Below the pieces are notes generated by a model. That model saw only the letters and a program-made list of their open reading frames with translations. It did not search any database and was not told the origin of the DNA. This document shows, piece after piece, positions 41,569-52,659 of a DNA stretch of 64,000 nt (position 1 is its first letter; the number at the start of each line of letters is the position of its first letter). The DNA is taken from NCBI GenBank assembly GCA_017464425.1, contig JAFUDX010000002.1:115811-179810 (forward strand), written 5' to 3'. The position numbers and the translations under genes were made by a program. This stretch comes from Treponema sp. Its GTDB lineage: Bacteria > Spirochaetota > Spirochaetia > Treponematales > Treponemataceae.

Positions 41569-44500
41569 GTGAATTTCCCCTTCCCGAACGCACGCAGATT
41601 TTCTCGAATTTTGCGCACGATTTTTGTGCTCGCAGGATTGGTGTGCGCGGGTGGTGCGTGGGGGGCGGATTATTATGTGTATGATGGTAGCCTTTACAAA
41701 TACACTGGAACAAAAACAGAATATTCTCAAATTGTAAATGATTATTCTAGCAATAGTGAATCTTCAACGAAATATACATTTAACGTAAACGAAAACATTT
41801 CAATAACTACTAGTTCTGACACGATAATAATAACAAGCGACTTAACTTCTTTGAGTTTGGGAAGTGCAACAATAGCAGGCACCCTTGTAAACTTTGGTTC
41901 GCTTTCATTAGCTTATGGATTTACAAATTCTGGCACAATAGTAAATTATGGAACTTTTACAACTGCGGGGGCTTCTACAAATACTGGAACGATTATAAAT
42001 CAGGCAGGGGCAACATTTTCAATCCATGCTTCAGCAACTCTCGACAATCCTTCTTCTGGAACAATCACAAATTATGGCACTTTTTCAGGAAATGTTACTG
42101 GAGACGGTACGAGAACAGATAATATTACTCCTGTTTCGACTTCTACTTACTATTGGACTGGAAATGCAGGCGACCGTTTATGGACAACTTCTGGTAACTG
42201 GGCACCAAATTCGGACGGAACTGGAGCTGTTACGGCGGGAACATATCCGAGTTCTGCAAGTGATATTGCATATTTTCCAGGAACGGAAGAAACAAATGTT
42301 ACGGTCGATGAAGATATTGAGGTCGGAACGGTATATTTGCACAGCGAAGGTGATTCTCAGATTTGGCTTTCAAAAGATTATACAGCCTCATCGATAACAG
42401 TTACTTGTGATACTGTACATATAAAATACACCCAGTTAGAAACTCGGGGTGTTACAGAAATAATTGGAATTTCCCTTTCTTGCGATACTTTTGAAACCGA
42501 CGGAAAAAAATATAGTTCTGATGAGCCAACATATCAATTTAAATTTTCCGACTCTGCTGTTCTTGAGATAAAAAAATATTGTATTGACTACAGTGATTAT
42601 GATTTTATGGGGTTGGCTTTTTCAGGAAACGGGACGCTCTATCTTCCTTTTTCGGGAGATATGGTTGATACGCTTGATTATGAATATGGTTCTGATGATA
42701 GCCAAGCGTTTGATTTTTCTGGCATAACCCTAGACCGCTATGCTGGTGAGCCAAGCTGTTATTCAGTAGATTTTGATGCTTCTTCTGCGGAGCTAACACT
42801 TACACGATATGGCACAGAAGGAAATTATGTCTATTACAAATATGAAGTTACAAGCTTTACAGGGACAGCGGGGGCTGGCACAGAAACCAATGAAGCCGAC
42901 CTTTCAGGCTCATTTTATTACTATGATCCGATAGATGATGAATATATTCCGATTGATTTGACGAATTCTACAGGAAAATTCCGACTTGATACTTCTGCTA
43001 CCACTCAGAATTTTCAAATTTATACAGGTTCTGATATTAGCGACGGCGACACTTTTAAAATAACGATTTTTACCCCCGACACACGCTTTGAATTGGGCAC
43101 GGTAACCTACACCTATCAAGACGAAGTTGTCGTAGAAGATTTTAACACATACTATTGGACGGGCGCGGATACTACTGATGCAACTTCTTGGATAAAGAGC
43201 GCGAATTGGGCGTACAAAGATAAAGATCGCGATGCATATATTTCGGTGGCAGAATATGACGGTGGTTCTTATGACGGGCATTATCCGGGCTATGAAAATG
43301 GCGACACGGCGGTGTTTCAGGGAACGAGTGCCACTGATATTAAATCGCTTTCTCTCATGGGGGAAGACTACAATCTCACGATTCTTAGTAATTCTTCGGG
43401 GCGCATGGCATTGTCGAATTGTTCAACGAACGCTGACAGTGCGCATATTACTATAGGCGGAACAGAAACGCTTGTTCTCAATGCCTGCAAATTTGGTTCG
43501 GTTACTGTTGACGAGGACACTGAAATACGATTAATTCATTCGTCAGGGCAGAGTGTTTCTCTTGAAGTGGATTCATTTGAAGTAAAAGCGGGCGCGAATG
43601 TTTGGGGAAATACGGGCGCGGTTTTGAAAGTGAATGGAGATTTTACGCTCACGGGAAGCGTCAGCGACAATGCGAGCGGAAAATTGAGAACACTTTCAGT
43701 CGGTGGAAATACGGTCATTAATTCAGATGGTGCAATTTCACTTTCTTCTTCAACTCAAACCTATACGGGAACTGTTTCAAATGCGGGCGAAATTGCACTT
43801 GCTGAAAGTTCTGCCACCTTCTCAGGCGGCTACTCTGGCACAGGCTCGCTTTCCGTTTCAACTGGCTCGCTCACTTTCAACGGCACGGCTTCAAACACGG
43901 TCGAAAATCTCACGGTCACGGGGGCGGCTTCAATTACGAATAACGCGAGCACGGCGGTAAATCTGGGCACTGTTTCCTGTGGTACGGCGGATGTCACTTT
44001 TACGGGCGATTTTACCGAAACTGGCTCATTCACGGCTTCTCCTGCTTCAACAAAATTCAAAAACGGCAATGTGAATTTTGAAAACGGCACTTTTGATGCG
44101 AACAGCGGAACGGTCTACTTCTACAACACGACCACAGACGGCACGGAATATTCGCTTACGAGCGGCTCTTCGCCCATGACTTTTGCAACGCTTTCATTCG
44201 GCGGAAACACGAAGCTTGACTTAAAGAATGTGCTTTCGTGCACGACTTTCAAAATTACGGATGCCGACAAAGTGTGGGACGATGATTTTACAGTTTCCGT
44301 TACGGCTTCTTCTGCGCACACGCTTTCCGTTACGGGTACGGGAAATGCGCTCGAACTTTCTCGCGGAAGCGGAACGGGCATTACCAACGAAAAAACTGGC
44401 ACGCTTTCTGTCGGCGAAAATGTCACGCTCACCGTTTCTAACATGGCGTATCTTCATAGCGGAACAGTGATTCAAAATGCAGGAACGATGAATTTAAAAA

Positions 44501-47500
44501 ATGCATCTAATGTCACAACTACTGGTGTTTCAAATCCAAAAATCACGAATTCTGGCATATTTACCGTTGATAACGCAGGAATCATAGCTGTTGCCGAAAT
44601 CGAAAACACGGGCACAATTTCAACAGGAAGTGCGACAATCTCCGTTCAAAAAATCGAAAGCACAGGCACAATCTCGCTCGGCGCGGGAAGTCTTTCCGTG
44701 ACGGGAAGTGAGTCTTCTTCCATTTCGGAAATTTCGCTCGGAAGCACTTCGGAATCTGGCGGCATGGTTTCAAACACGGGAAGTGGCTCGCTTAAAATCG
44801 AAAATCTTTCTGCGGGTGAATATGATGAGACACACAATATTGACAACAAAGTAAAATATGCCTTGATTTCAAACAGCTCTTCGGGCACGACTTCTGTGGA
44901 ATCGGCGATTTTCTATGCGGATACTGTAAATATTACAAATTCTAGCTCTACACAAAATTCGCTTTCTTTCAATTATTTTTCTGCGGAAGAGTTGGGCGGA
45001 AGCACGGTGAATTTTTCGGGGCGCGTTGATTTTGTGGATTCTGCGGACGACACTCAGGCAAAACTCGTCTTGTCTGGAACTGACGCGGATTCTCTTTTGG
45101 GCATCGCAAGCCCGTCTACGGGAGTGATTTATCTTCCGCGAGCAATGGCATACGGAAACTATCTTTCGGTCTCGCAAAAAGTGACTGTGGGCGGAACAAA
45201 GCCTTCTTCTTATTGGAACGGAAGCCCGCAACCCGAAAATTCCTACACGACATACAATTCTGAATGCACGGAAACAGGTGGTGTCACGGCGATTTACGGC
45301 TGGCGGTTTACTACGGAATACTATTGGTCAGGAAAAACAAGCACGGCGTGGAACTTAAAAGGAAATTGGATTGTTTATTCGCTTGTCTCAACTGGGTACG
45401 GAAGAAACAAAACTTACTCATATCAGGCAAAAACCGCCACAAAAGTGCCTGATTCAGCGGCAATCGTGTACATTAATTCCACTTACCCCACGGGAACGCA
45501 AGGGTCTGGTTCTACGCAAACGGTCACTCACTTCCCTGAGCTTTCCGCAAGTGTAAAAGTGGCAGAAGCGCATGTTGGCGAAGAGGCAAACCTTGACTTT
45601 AGCGCGAATGCTTTTGAATCTACGGGCGAGTTCTCTAACGATGGCAAAGTGTATCTTAATGGCGGAGATTTTACGGTCGGCGGAGAATTTGAAAACACAG
45701 GTACAATCTACTCGCTCGGAACGGAAACGGTCACACTTTCTTCCGACGAGGCAAAAATCACCGAAAACGGCACTTGGTCATTCTCTGGCGGAACGGTTGC
45801 GGCAATCGAACACCTTTCTTATTCGGACGGGGGGGATTCATACAGTTTCAAAAATCTCGAAATTACAGGAGATGCGCAAGTAGGCAGTGCTTCAAACGGG
45901 TCTGTCTCCGCTGAAAATCTTTCTTTACATTCTTCTTCTGCGCTTACCCTTACTGCAGGAAATAGTGCTACAACGCTCTCTGCAAAAAATGCGGTGGGGC
46001 TTGAAAATGACATAACTTTAGATGTGAACGGCTCTACCTTTACGATTGATTTTAGTATCGCAAGGCCGGATTCACAAACAACGGATGCTTCCATTGAATT
46101 TTCCGATTCTTCTTCTTCGGGAGGAACACTTTCATTTACGGGAACTTCAATAACGGCAAAGGATTTTACGATTGATGATGGTGTGCAATTCAGTGTGGAC
46201 GGTGATTCTGACACATCAATTACACTTTCAGGGAACTGGCTTGACAGCAATTCTTCTTCGGGCTTTACTGCCGCTTCTTCTACCGTGCACTTTTCTGATT
46301 CAGCGACAATTACGGGCAACACGGCATTCAACAATCTTTCGGCAACAGGGCTTGGCGGAAAAACGCTCACTTTTGACGGAAATTTCACGATTTCAGGCGA
46401 TTTGACTTTGACTGGCTCTTCACTTTCTTCATTCCTTACGATTCAAACGGCAGAAACAGCAACAACTTCGACCTCACCTGCCATAATCAATCTTCCGTCT
46501 GCCCAATTGAGCGGAAAGTATCTCGTTGTTTCTGGCGTGACGATTGGGGAAAAGCCTTCTGAGTGGGATGAAAAATCAATTCCAGATATTTCTTACACGG
46601 CGTATTGTTCAATTCCAAAGGTTGAAGATGACGGCTCATATTCAATTCCGTACGGCTGGAATCTTCTGATGGATTTTATTTGGACTGGCGCAACAGACAT
46701 AGATTGGGACAAAGCAGCAAACTGGAACTTCTATGAAGAAGGGGCAGAGACAGAAACGGCGACTGCCACGATGATTCCAAATTACATGTCATCGGTCACG
46801 GTTCCTGCGGGAACGGCAAACAAACCGCACCTTTCTTCTAAGGTTGAAATTTCTAAAATCGAAATTAAAGGCGGCACGGATTCTGGTGAATTATGGCTTA
46901 ACGGGAAGGATTTTACGGTGAATGACTCTTTCTCAAATGAAGGTACGGTTCATCTTCTTGGTCGTTACGGAACGAGCGATACAGACCCACAGCCTGAGAC
47001 AATTTCGCTTCCAAGCTCAAGCGGGGCAACGACTGAAAAGGGCACATGGGCATATTTTAGCGGCGGGGATGGAAGCGGAATTTTGCAGCCGATAGAAAAT
47101 CTTACCTTTAAAACTGTGGTTGCAGAAGGAAACGGCTTTTTTAAATCGTTTACGGCAGAATCTTTTGAGTTGCATGCTGATTTTTCATCGTCTGAAATCA
47201 CGATACAGCCGCTGATTGCAACAGAAGATACAAACACGAGCGTTGAAGTTGACGCACCTGTCACGCTTTTGGCTTCTGCTACGATTGATTTGAATGAAAC
47301 GCCGCTTGTTTTAAAATCAACGGTCGCTGATTCTGGAAATTCTGAAGCCCTTACGATTCAGAACGAGGCGAGCGATGAGCATTCTGTCGAATTTGACGGA
47401 AAAGTGTCGGCAAATCTTGTGTTCAGTGGCGAAGTCACTCTTGCAGGTGGTTTTACGCAGGACGAAACGAGCACGCTTACGATTTCTTCTGGTACGCTCT

Positions 47501-50500
47501 CTGTTGCGGAAACTCTCTTTACGGCGGGAAATTTGGTCGTTGCTTCGGGCGGTTCGTTCGTTCAGACGGGCGTAAATACGGCGGAGCAATCAGTTTCTTC
47601 TATAAACAATGAAGGATTCTGTGAATGGGATGCAGGCGTTGAAGGCGGCACTTTGGTCTTGAACGGAAATATTTCTGGAAGCAGGGCGGGCGAAACGGTC
47701 TTCAACAAAAAAAATGTGTCTGCGGGAAACGATGCTGAACTTTCGGGCGTTTTTTACGATTTAACGATTCCAAGCGGCGTAACGGTTACGAATGGAAGCG
47801 AAATTACGATTCGGCGAAATCTTACGGTCGATGGAAATTATGTTCACAATTCTAAGACGCTTCGATTTGGTGAAATTACAATCACTGTGAACGGCACGGA
47901 TAAAATCTTTACGAGTGAAGATGAAAATGGTGGCAGCTATTCAGGCGCAAACGAGTCAGTGAATTTGGGAACGGTCGAAATTACGCAGAACAATCGGGCA
48001 AAACATTTTACGATTCCTGTTGAAATTGATTCTCTGTTGCTAAACTACACGAATGCTGATTCAACGGTGAGTGTGGGCGAAGTCGTTTTTGAAAAATTCT
48101 GCACAATTTCTTCGATTCAGAACGCAGCGGGCACGATTTTTGACATAAAAATCCTTTCTGGCGCAAATCTTCCGAATGGAGCAGCATTTAACACGAGCGG
48201 AAATCTTGTTCTTGGCGGGGAATTTACGAATGGAGCTGATTTTTCTGTCAGCGCAAACACGATTTTGGATTCTGATGTTGTGTTTACGGCAAATTCTTTG
48301 AATTTGACATTCGGCGGTACTGTTTCGGGCGAAAAAAATCTCACGATTACAGGAAATTCAGTTTTCAATGACACAGTTTCGTGCGAAGATTTTAAAATTA
48401 CGGGCGATACGATTTTTTATGCAGATGTCTCTTCAAAATCAATTGCCTTTACGGGAAGCACAACGATTGGCGCAAATGCTTCTTCTGCGCCCACAAAAAT
48501 CGATTCGACTTTGACGCAGGACTATACGGGCACGGTCACGCTCAAAAAATCCGCTGTTTTTACCGCAAAATCATCTGGTGGCACGGGCGATGTCTATTCA
48601 AAAATTCAATTTACTTCGATTTTGGGCGACAACGGTGCTGACGGCGAGATTTTTGGCTCAACGGTAGAATGCATTGCGGGTGACTATGTGCTTTCTGGAA
48701 AACTGACTGCCCACGCGAGCGAAAAAATTGTTTTCTCAGAGGGAATAAACGGAACGCTTTCGGCAGGAAACGGCTTTGATTTTGCGGACAGCGATGTGTA
48801 TTTTGATTTTGGCTCTAGCACGCTTTCGCTTTCATCACTTTTTGAGGCGAAAAATCTGTATTTCTTTGACGGAACATTTGCTCCTGCCGCTTCATCTCAT
48901 GTGGTATCTGAAAATTTTGTGGCGTTCGGAAGCAATTACAGTGCCGATGACGCGCGCTATGCTGGCACAGACACACGATTTGCGTACTTTGGATTCGATT
49001 CAATTCCGTACATTCCGCTTGATTCATCGTCTTTACCAAAACGCTCAGCACATATCTCGGCGACTTCTGGCGCAAAAATCACCGTCACAAAGAATTTCTA
49101 TTTGAACGGGCTTGATTTGGCACATATTTCGCTCACGCTCCCTGATTCTTCATCGTCTCACCCTGTTTTTAATCCGTCAGCAGATGTCACAGAAACGCAA
49201 TGGGGCGTGCCATACGCGGCGGTGTTCAATTCAACGGTTTCTCAGTGTTCGGCTGTGGCTTCAAGCGGCTCGGCTTTTGTCGCGGCAAGCGTTCATCAAG
49301 GAAATGCTGACGGCTCAGGAAATTCGGGCTTCCAATTCGCTGTTCCGCAGATTTCAGAAAGTTATTCAATTTCTGACTCAGTGCTGTGCCTTTCATTCGA
49401 CATGGACTTGGAAAATTCAAACGGCGAAGTTTCTTCTACGGTCGCACTCACTTCTTCGCTCACAGAGGGCGGCATTTTCTACAATGCGAACGGCACGGGC
49501 GATATGCTTGCCTTTGACGGCATATTCTACACGGTTCGGAACGAAGACGACACCTGCTCAGTTCCGCTTTCTGAGTCCGATTTTAAAAACGCGGATATTC
49601 TGGCGGGTACAAAATTGTACCTCAAAGTCGCTTCTGCGGAGGGAAATTGGAACACCGATGCTACGCCCACATCAGCGGGCACGGAAGACAGCACTGACCG
49701 AACGGGAACGCACCGCGAGCACACGATTGACCTTTCACTTTTTGAAGGCTTGTTCTCTGCGGCGGACGGCAAGACGATGGCACGGAATTACGGCGTTGGC
49801 TTATGGAAAGAAACGGGCGAAACAGAATATTCTTCGGCAAAAATCAATGAACCGCTCGATAAGGCGCGGCCTGTTTTGGTCGATGTGTTTACGGGTCAGG
49901 AATTGTACAGCAAAAACACGGGCAACGCCGATTCTCAGAAATTCTATGATTCTCACAACTTCATTGAATTCCGCTATTCTGAGCCAGTGAATATCGGTGA
50001 TTTGGAATCGGGAAGTGAAAGCGCGAATCAGAACATTCAGGCTGATTCAGACTTTACGGCAGAAACGCAACACGGTGGCGCGATTTTAAACAGCGATTCA
50101 GGGCTTTCAATCACAGGCTTTGCTTCAATTGCGACGGGCGAACTTACTTCGGGCTACAAAAATGGCACGGAGCACAGCATAGACACGGCAAAACCGCACG
50201 CGCTTTACCGAAAATTCTCACGCTCAGCAGGGGCAAGCGAGCAAATTCAAAAAAATCGCGTCAGAATTGCAGTCGCAGGCTTTGTCGATGAGGCAAATCC
50301 CGTCCAATATGTTGGCAGCATGTTCCACAATTGGATTGGCTACATCGATTCAAGCTCTACGCCCGCAGGTCTTGTAACGGTGGCAGAAAATGCGTTCATT
50401 ACGGACTGTGCCGTTGACGCAGACGGAAACGCGCTCAAAAACCCGCTCGATGAAACGAACGAAAATCGCGAAATCACGGTAAATTCGGTTTCTCCTTCCA

Positions 50501-52623
50501 TTGATTCGGCAAGTGCGCCATTGGCTTCAACATCACTCTACGGCGAATGGGATTCTCTGCCACCTGTTTTTGCCACCTATGTTACGAACATCGACGGCTC
50601 GGAAGAAAATCTTACATGGACGAATGGCGATGGAACGGATCGGCAGTACGAAATGGTGGGCACGGTCGATTCAAACACGAATGCATACATCGACAAAATT
50701 GAAATGCACCTTTTTGATAACAAACAGAACTATGCGGATTCTGACCCGTACAAGTGGGTGGCTGGCAAAGGCTGGGTCGACAGCTCAAATACCGTTATGA
50801 GCGGCTATTCTGCGCCAGAAACTGCGGGCGGTAGCCGTGACTTTTCTTCAAATCCGTCAAAAACATACGGCGGAATCAGACGAAGCTCGCTCGCAGGGGC
50901 TTCTTCGGCATTCTCGTATGTGTATTCTCTTGACGGCCACGAATCTTCTGAACGCGACTTTGACACGGCGGAAATTTCCCAGAATGTAAAAAGTTCTCTG
51001 TTCCGTACGGAAGAGCAGTCTGAGACATTTACCGAAAATGACGGCGTATATCTTGGCATTTCAATCAACAAAATGGATTCGACGCTGCCCATCAAAACGG
51101 TTTTCACAATCACTTATTCGCCTGATGATTCGTTCATCACGGATTTGGCAGGAAACCGCTTGATTCAGACCGATAGCGGCTCGGACAAAAAAATCCTGCA
51201 CACGATCGATATTACTTCTCCTTCATTTACGATGACGATTTCACCAGTCGGCGAAAACAAAATGTATGCGGTCTTTACGAAACCGCTTGCCTTTAAAGGC
51301 ACCTATTTGCACGAACTTTCTGACTCTGACCTTTCTGCAGTGCTTGAAAAAATCAAGAGCAACATCGAATTCGTGTATTCTGAAGACGATAATGTTGACA
51401 CCTCAGCCATGCCGAGCGGAGACAGTGCAATTTCCGTTACGGATGTGGAACTTCTTACAAAAACGACCGATTATTCTGCGCTTCTGTTCACTTTTGACCG
51501 TGCTATTTCGCTTGATGATGTCGAAAAAATCTGGATCCGAATCAATACGCAGGGAGAAATCACCGATACGGTTTTTGGAAATGTCATTTCATCGTATATT
51601 CAGGACAAAAATGGCAATTCTCTGCCTGCACACACCTGCCACGCAATTTCAGATTTTGCGGTAAACGCGGTGAACATGCTCTACGCCTATGCTGACGATA
51701 CGGATGAAAGCGACTGGAACGAACAAGGCGTGTACGGCGAAGGACTTGCCCCGCTTTCAAGTGACTATGCGGTGCATGATTTTAGCGCGGATGGCAGAAA
51801 TTATTCACGGCTTCGGGCAGGAAGGGATATTGTGTTCCAATATGAGTTGGTTGGCGGTGTAAACTCTGAAGGAAAATTCGCGGTTGAAAACGGGGAATCT
51901 TTGGAACTCGTCTTTGACAACAAGGCACATATCCGCAAAGAATGGAAGAGCGACAAATTTAATCTGCTGACGGGCGGAGACTGGCGAATTTGGATTGATA
52001 AGTCGCTTGATTCGCTTGCTTCTGAATATAATACTTCGGTGCTTTCAAAGAATTTGCCGGCAGGTGCTCCAGAATACACCGATGTGGAAGATTCTGACAT
52101 TCTCAAAAATATGGTCTGGAAGGACGATGCGTTTAAGCTTTCTGCAGGCAGTGAATACCAATTCTTCTTTAAAGTGCTTGATTCTGATGGCAAAATAATC
52201 GAAATCAACCATGACGGCGATGCTACCACAGAAAAAATTCCGCTCTATGCGTTTAGAATGCCGTATGAGCGAATACAGTCGGGCGATTTCACTTTTATCG
52301 ATTTGTGGTCATTTACTGTGAGCGACATAACCAAGCAGCGCGGTGGCGTTACGATTTTGAACAATGTGATTAACGCTGGTCTTGGCGAAAAAACGGCAAT
52401 TGAAGTTCAGATGAAGGACGAAGGGAATCTGAACATCTACATTATGACGCTCGACGGAAACATTATCAAACGGCTTTCAAAAGGCACGGTTTCGCGTGGC
52501 ACGCACTATTTCTATTGGGACGGCAAGAACAACGCAGGAAATCCTGTCGCGCGAGGTCTGTATTTTGTGCGCGTAACGGGCAGCGGAATCGATGAGACTC
52601 GAAAAGTGATGGTGGTCAAATAA
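41569..52623 (+). CDS. Giant exported beta-helical surface protein with FlgD-type C-terminal domain
   Basis: 3684 residues, starting with GTG; an in-frame stop 33 bp upstream leaves no earlier start. Arg-rich signal peptide ending GGAWG-A. The body is Thr/Ser/Gly-rich beta structure like filamentous or autotransporter passengers. It contains four WTG...W...NW modules at about residues 194, 528, 1250 and 1703. The later third has longer, more globular segments (VTVAENAFITDCAVD; TFTMTISPVGENKMYAVFTKPL). The last about 80 residues form a FlgD-Ig-like domain (GNLNIYIMTLDGNIIKRLSKG...YFYWDGKNNAGNPVARGLYFVRVTGSG). No autotransporter barrel is present. Likely an adhesin or surface-layer component. 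Confidence 0.87.
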   Translation: MNFPFPNARRFSRILRTIFVLAGLVCAGGAWGADYYVYDGSLYKYTGTKTEYSQIVNDYSSNSESSTKYTFNVNENISITTSSDTIIITSDLTSLSLGSATIAGTLVNFGSLSLAYGFTNSGTIVNYGTFTTAGASTNTGTIINQAGATFSIHASATLDNPSSGTITNYGTFSGNVTGDGTRTDNITPVSTSTYYWTGNAGDRLWTTSGNWAPNSDGTGAVTAGTYPSSASDIAYFPGTEETNVTVDEDIEVGTVYLHSEGDSQIWLSKDYTASSITVTCDTVHIKYTQLETRGVTEIIGISLSCDTFETDGKKYSSDEPTYQFKFSDSAVLEIKKYCIDYSDYDFMGLAFSGNGTLYLPFSGDMVDTLDYEYGSDDSQAFDFSGITLDRYAGEPSCYSVDFDASSAELTLTRYGTEGNYVYYKYEVTSFTGTAGAGTETNEADLSGSFYYYDPIDDEYIPIDLTNSTGKFRLDTSATTQNFQIYTGSDISDGDTFKITIFTPDTRFELGTVTYTYQDEVVVEDFNTYYWTGADTTDATSWIKSANWAYKDKDRDAYISVAEYDGGSYDGHYPGYENGDTAVFQGTSATDIKSLSLMGEDYNLTILSNSSGRMALSNCSTNADSAHITIGGTETLVLNACKFGSVTVDEDTEIRLIHSSGQSVSLEVDSFEVKAGANVWGNTGAVLKVNGDFTLTGSVSDNASGKLRTLSVGGNTVINSDGAISLSSSTQTYTGTVSNAGEIALAESSATFSGGYSGTGSLSVSTGSLTFNGTASNTVENLTVTGAASITNNASTAVNLGTVSCGTADVTFTGDFTETGSFTASPASTKFKNGNVNFENGTFDANSGTVYFYNTTTDGTEYSLTSGSSPMTFATLSFGGNTKLDLKNVLSCTTFKITDADKVWDDDFTVSVTASSAHTLSVTGTGNALELSRGSGTGITNEKTGTLSVGENVTLTVSNMAYLHSGTVIQNAGTMNLKNASNVTTTGVSNPKITNSGIFTVDNAGIIAVAEIENTGTISTGSATISVQKIESTGTISLGAGSLSVTGSESSSISEISLGSTSESGGMVSNTGSGSLKIENLSAGEYDETHNIDNKVKYALISNSSSGTTSVESAIFYADTVNITNSSSTQNSLSFNYFSAEELGGSTVNFSGRVDFVDSADDTQAKLVLSGTDADSLLGIASPSTGVIYLPRAMAYGNYLSVSQKVTVGGTKPSSYWNGSPQPENSYTTYNSECTETGGVTAIYGWRFTTEYYWSGKTSTAWNLKGNWIVYSLVSTGYGRNKTYSYQAKTATKVPDSAAIVYINSTYPTGTQGSGSTQTVTHFPELSASVKVAEAHVGEEANLDFSANAFESTGEFSNDGKVYLNGGDFTVGGEFENTGTIYSLGTETVTLSSDEAKITENGTWSFSGGTVAAIEHLSYSDGGDSYSFKNLEITGDAQVGSASNGSVSAENLSLHSSSALTLTAGNSATTLSAKNAVGLENDITLDVNGSTFTIDFSIARPDSQTTDASIEFSDSSSSGGTLSFTGTSITAKDFTIDDGVQFSVDGDSDTSITLSGNWLDSNSSSGFTAASSTVHFSDSATITGNTAFNNLSATGLGGKTLTFDGNFTISGDLTLTGSSLSSFLTIQTAETATTSTSPAIINLPSAQLSGKYLVVSGVTIGEKPSEWDEKSIPDISYTAYCSIPKVEDDGSYSIPYGWNLLMDFIWTGATDIDWDKAANWNFYEEGAETETATATMIPNYMSSVTVPAGTANKPHLSSKVEISKIEIKGGTDSGELWLNGKDFTVNDSFSNEGTVHLLGRYGTSDTDPQPETISLPSSSGATTEKGTWAYFSGGDGSGILQPIENLTFKTVVAEGNGFFKSFTAESFELHADFSSSEITIQPLIATEDTNTSVEVDAPVTLLASATIDLNETPLVLKSTVADSGNSEALTIQNEASDEHSVEFDGKVSANLVFSGEVTLAGGFTQDETSTLTISSGTLSVAETLFTAGNLVVASGGSFVQTGVNTAEQSVSSINNEGFCEWDAGVEGGTLVLNGNISGSRAGETVFNKKNVSAGNDAELSGVFYDLTIPSGVTVTNGSEITIRRNLTVDGNYVHNSKTLRFGEITITVNGTDKIFTSEDENGGSYSGANESVNLGTVEITQNNRAKHFTIPVEIDSLLLNYTNADSTVSVGEVVFEKFCTISSIQNAAGTIFDIKILSGANLPNGAAFNTSGNLVLGGEFTNGADFSVSANTILDSDVVFTANSLNLTFGGTVSGEKNLTITGNSVFNDTVSCEDFKITGDTIFYADVSSKSIAFTGSTTIGANASSAPTKIDSTLTQDYTGTVTLKKSAVFTAKSSGGTGDVYSKIQFTSILGDNGADGEIFGSTVECIAGDYVLSGKLTAHASEKIVFSEGINGTLSAGNGFDFADSDVYFDFGSSTLSLSSLFEAKNLYFFDGTFAPAASSHVVSENFVAFGSNYSADDARYAGTDTRFAYFGFDSIPYIPLDSSSLPKRSAHISATSGAKITVTKNFYLNGLDLAHISLTLPDSSSSHPVFNPSADVTETQWGVPYAAVFNSTVSQCSAVASSGSAFVAASVHQGNADGSGNSGFQFAVPQISESYSISDSVLCLSFDMDLENSNGEVSSTVALTSSLTEGGIFYNANGTGDMLAFDGIFYTVRNEDDTCSVPLSESDFKNADILAGTKLYLKVASAEGNWNTDATPTSAGTEDSTDRTGTHREHTIDLSLFEGLFSAADGKTMARNYGVGLWKETGETEYSSAKINEPLDKARPVLVDVFTGQELYSKNTGNADSQKFYDSHNFIEFRYSEPVNIGDLESGSESANQNIQADSDFTAETQHGGAILNSDSGLSITGFASIATGELTSGYKNGTEHSIDTAKPHALYRKFSRSAGASEQIQKNRVRIAVAGFVDEANPVQYVGSMFHNWIGYIDSSSTPAGLVTVAENAFITDCAVDADGNALKNPLDETNENREITVNSVSPSIDSASAPLASTSLYGEWDSLPPVFATYVTNIDGSEENLTWTNGDGTDRQYEMVGTVDSNTNAYIDKIEMHLFDNKQNYADSDPYKWVAGKGWVDSSNTVMSGYSAPETAGGSRDFSSNPSKTYGGIRRSSLAGASSAFSYVYSLDGHESSERDFDTAEISQNVKSSLFRTEEQSETFTENDGVYLGISINKMDSTLPIKTVFTITYSPDDSFITDLAGNRLIQTDSGSDKKILHTIDITSPSFTMTISPVGENKMYAVFTKPLAFKGTYLHELSDSDLSAVLEKIKSNIEFVYSEDDNVDTSAMPSGDSAISVTDVELLTKTTDYSALLFTFDRAISLDDVEKIWIRINTQGEITDTVFGNVISSYIQDKNGNSLPAHTCHAISDFAVNAVNMLYAYADDTDESDWNEQGVYGEGLAPLSSDYAVHDFSADGRNYSRLRAGRDIVFQYELVGGVNSEGKFAVENGESLELVFDNKAHIRKEWKSDKFNLLTGGDWRIWIDKSLDSLASEYNTSVLSKNLPAGAPEYTDVEDSDILKNMVWKDDAFKLSAGSEYQFFFKVLDSDGKIIEINHDGDATTEKIPLYAFRMPYERIQSGDFTFIDLWSFTVSDITKQRGGVTILNNVINAGLGEKTAIEVQMKDEGNLNIYIMTLDGNIIKRLSKGTVSRGTHYFYWDGKNNAGNPVARGLYFVRVTGSGIDETRKVMVVK

Positions 52624-52624
52624 A

Positions 52625-52653
52625 TTGAACAATCGGCTTGTTTTCGCTATACT
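52625..52653 (+). promoter_or_regulatory. aroDE promoter, leaderless type
   Basis: TTGAAC (52625-52630), 17 bp, TATACT (52648-52653), 6 nt, ATG 52660. Confidence 0.72.
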
Positions 52654-52659
52654 TTTGGT

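Noticed and set aside
41569..41700. Giant protein considered as a classical type V autotransporter
   Set aside because: The passenger looks right, but no C-terminal beta-barrel is present; the end is a FlgD-Ig-like domain.
49112..49990. Plus-strand frame of 292 codons within the giant gene
   Set aside because: Out-of-frame shadow rich in Arg, Leu, Ser and Thr; the main frame there is continuous and plausible.
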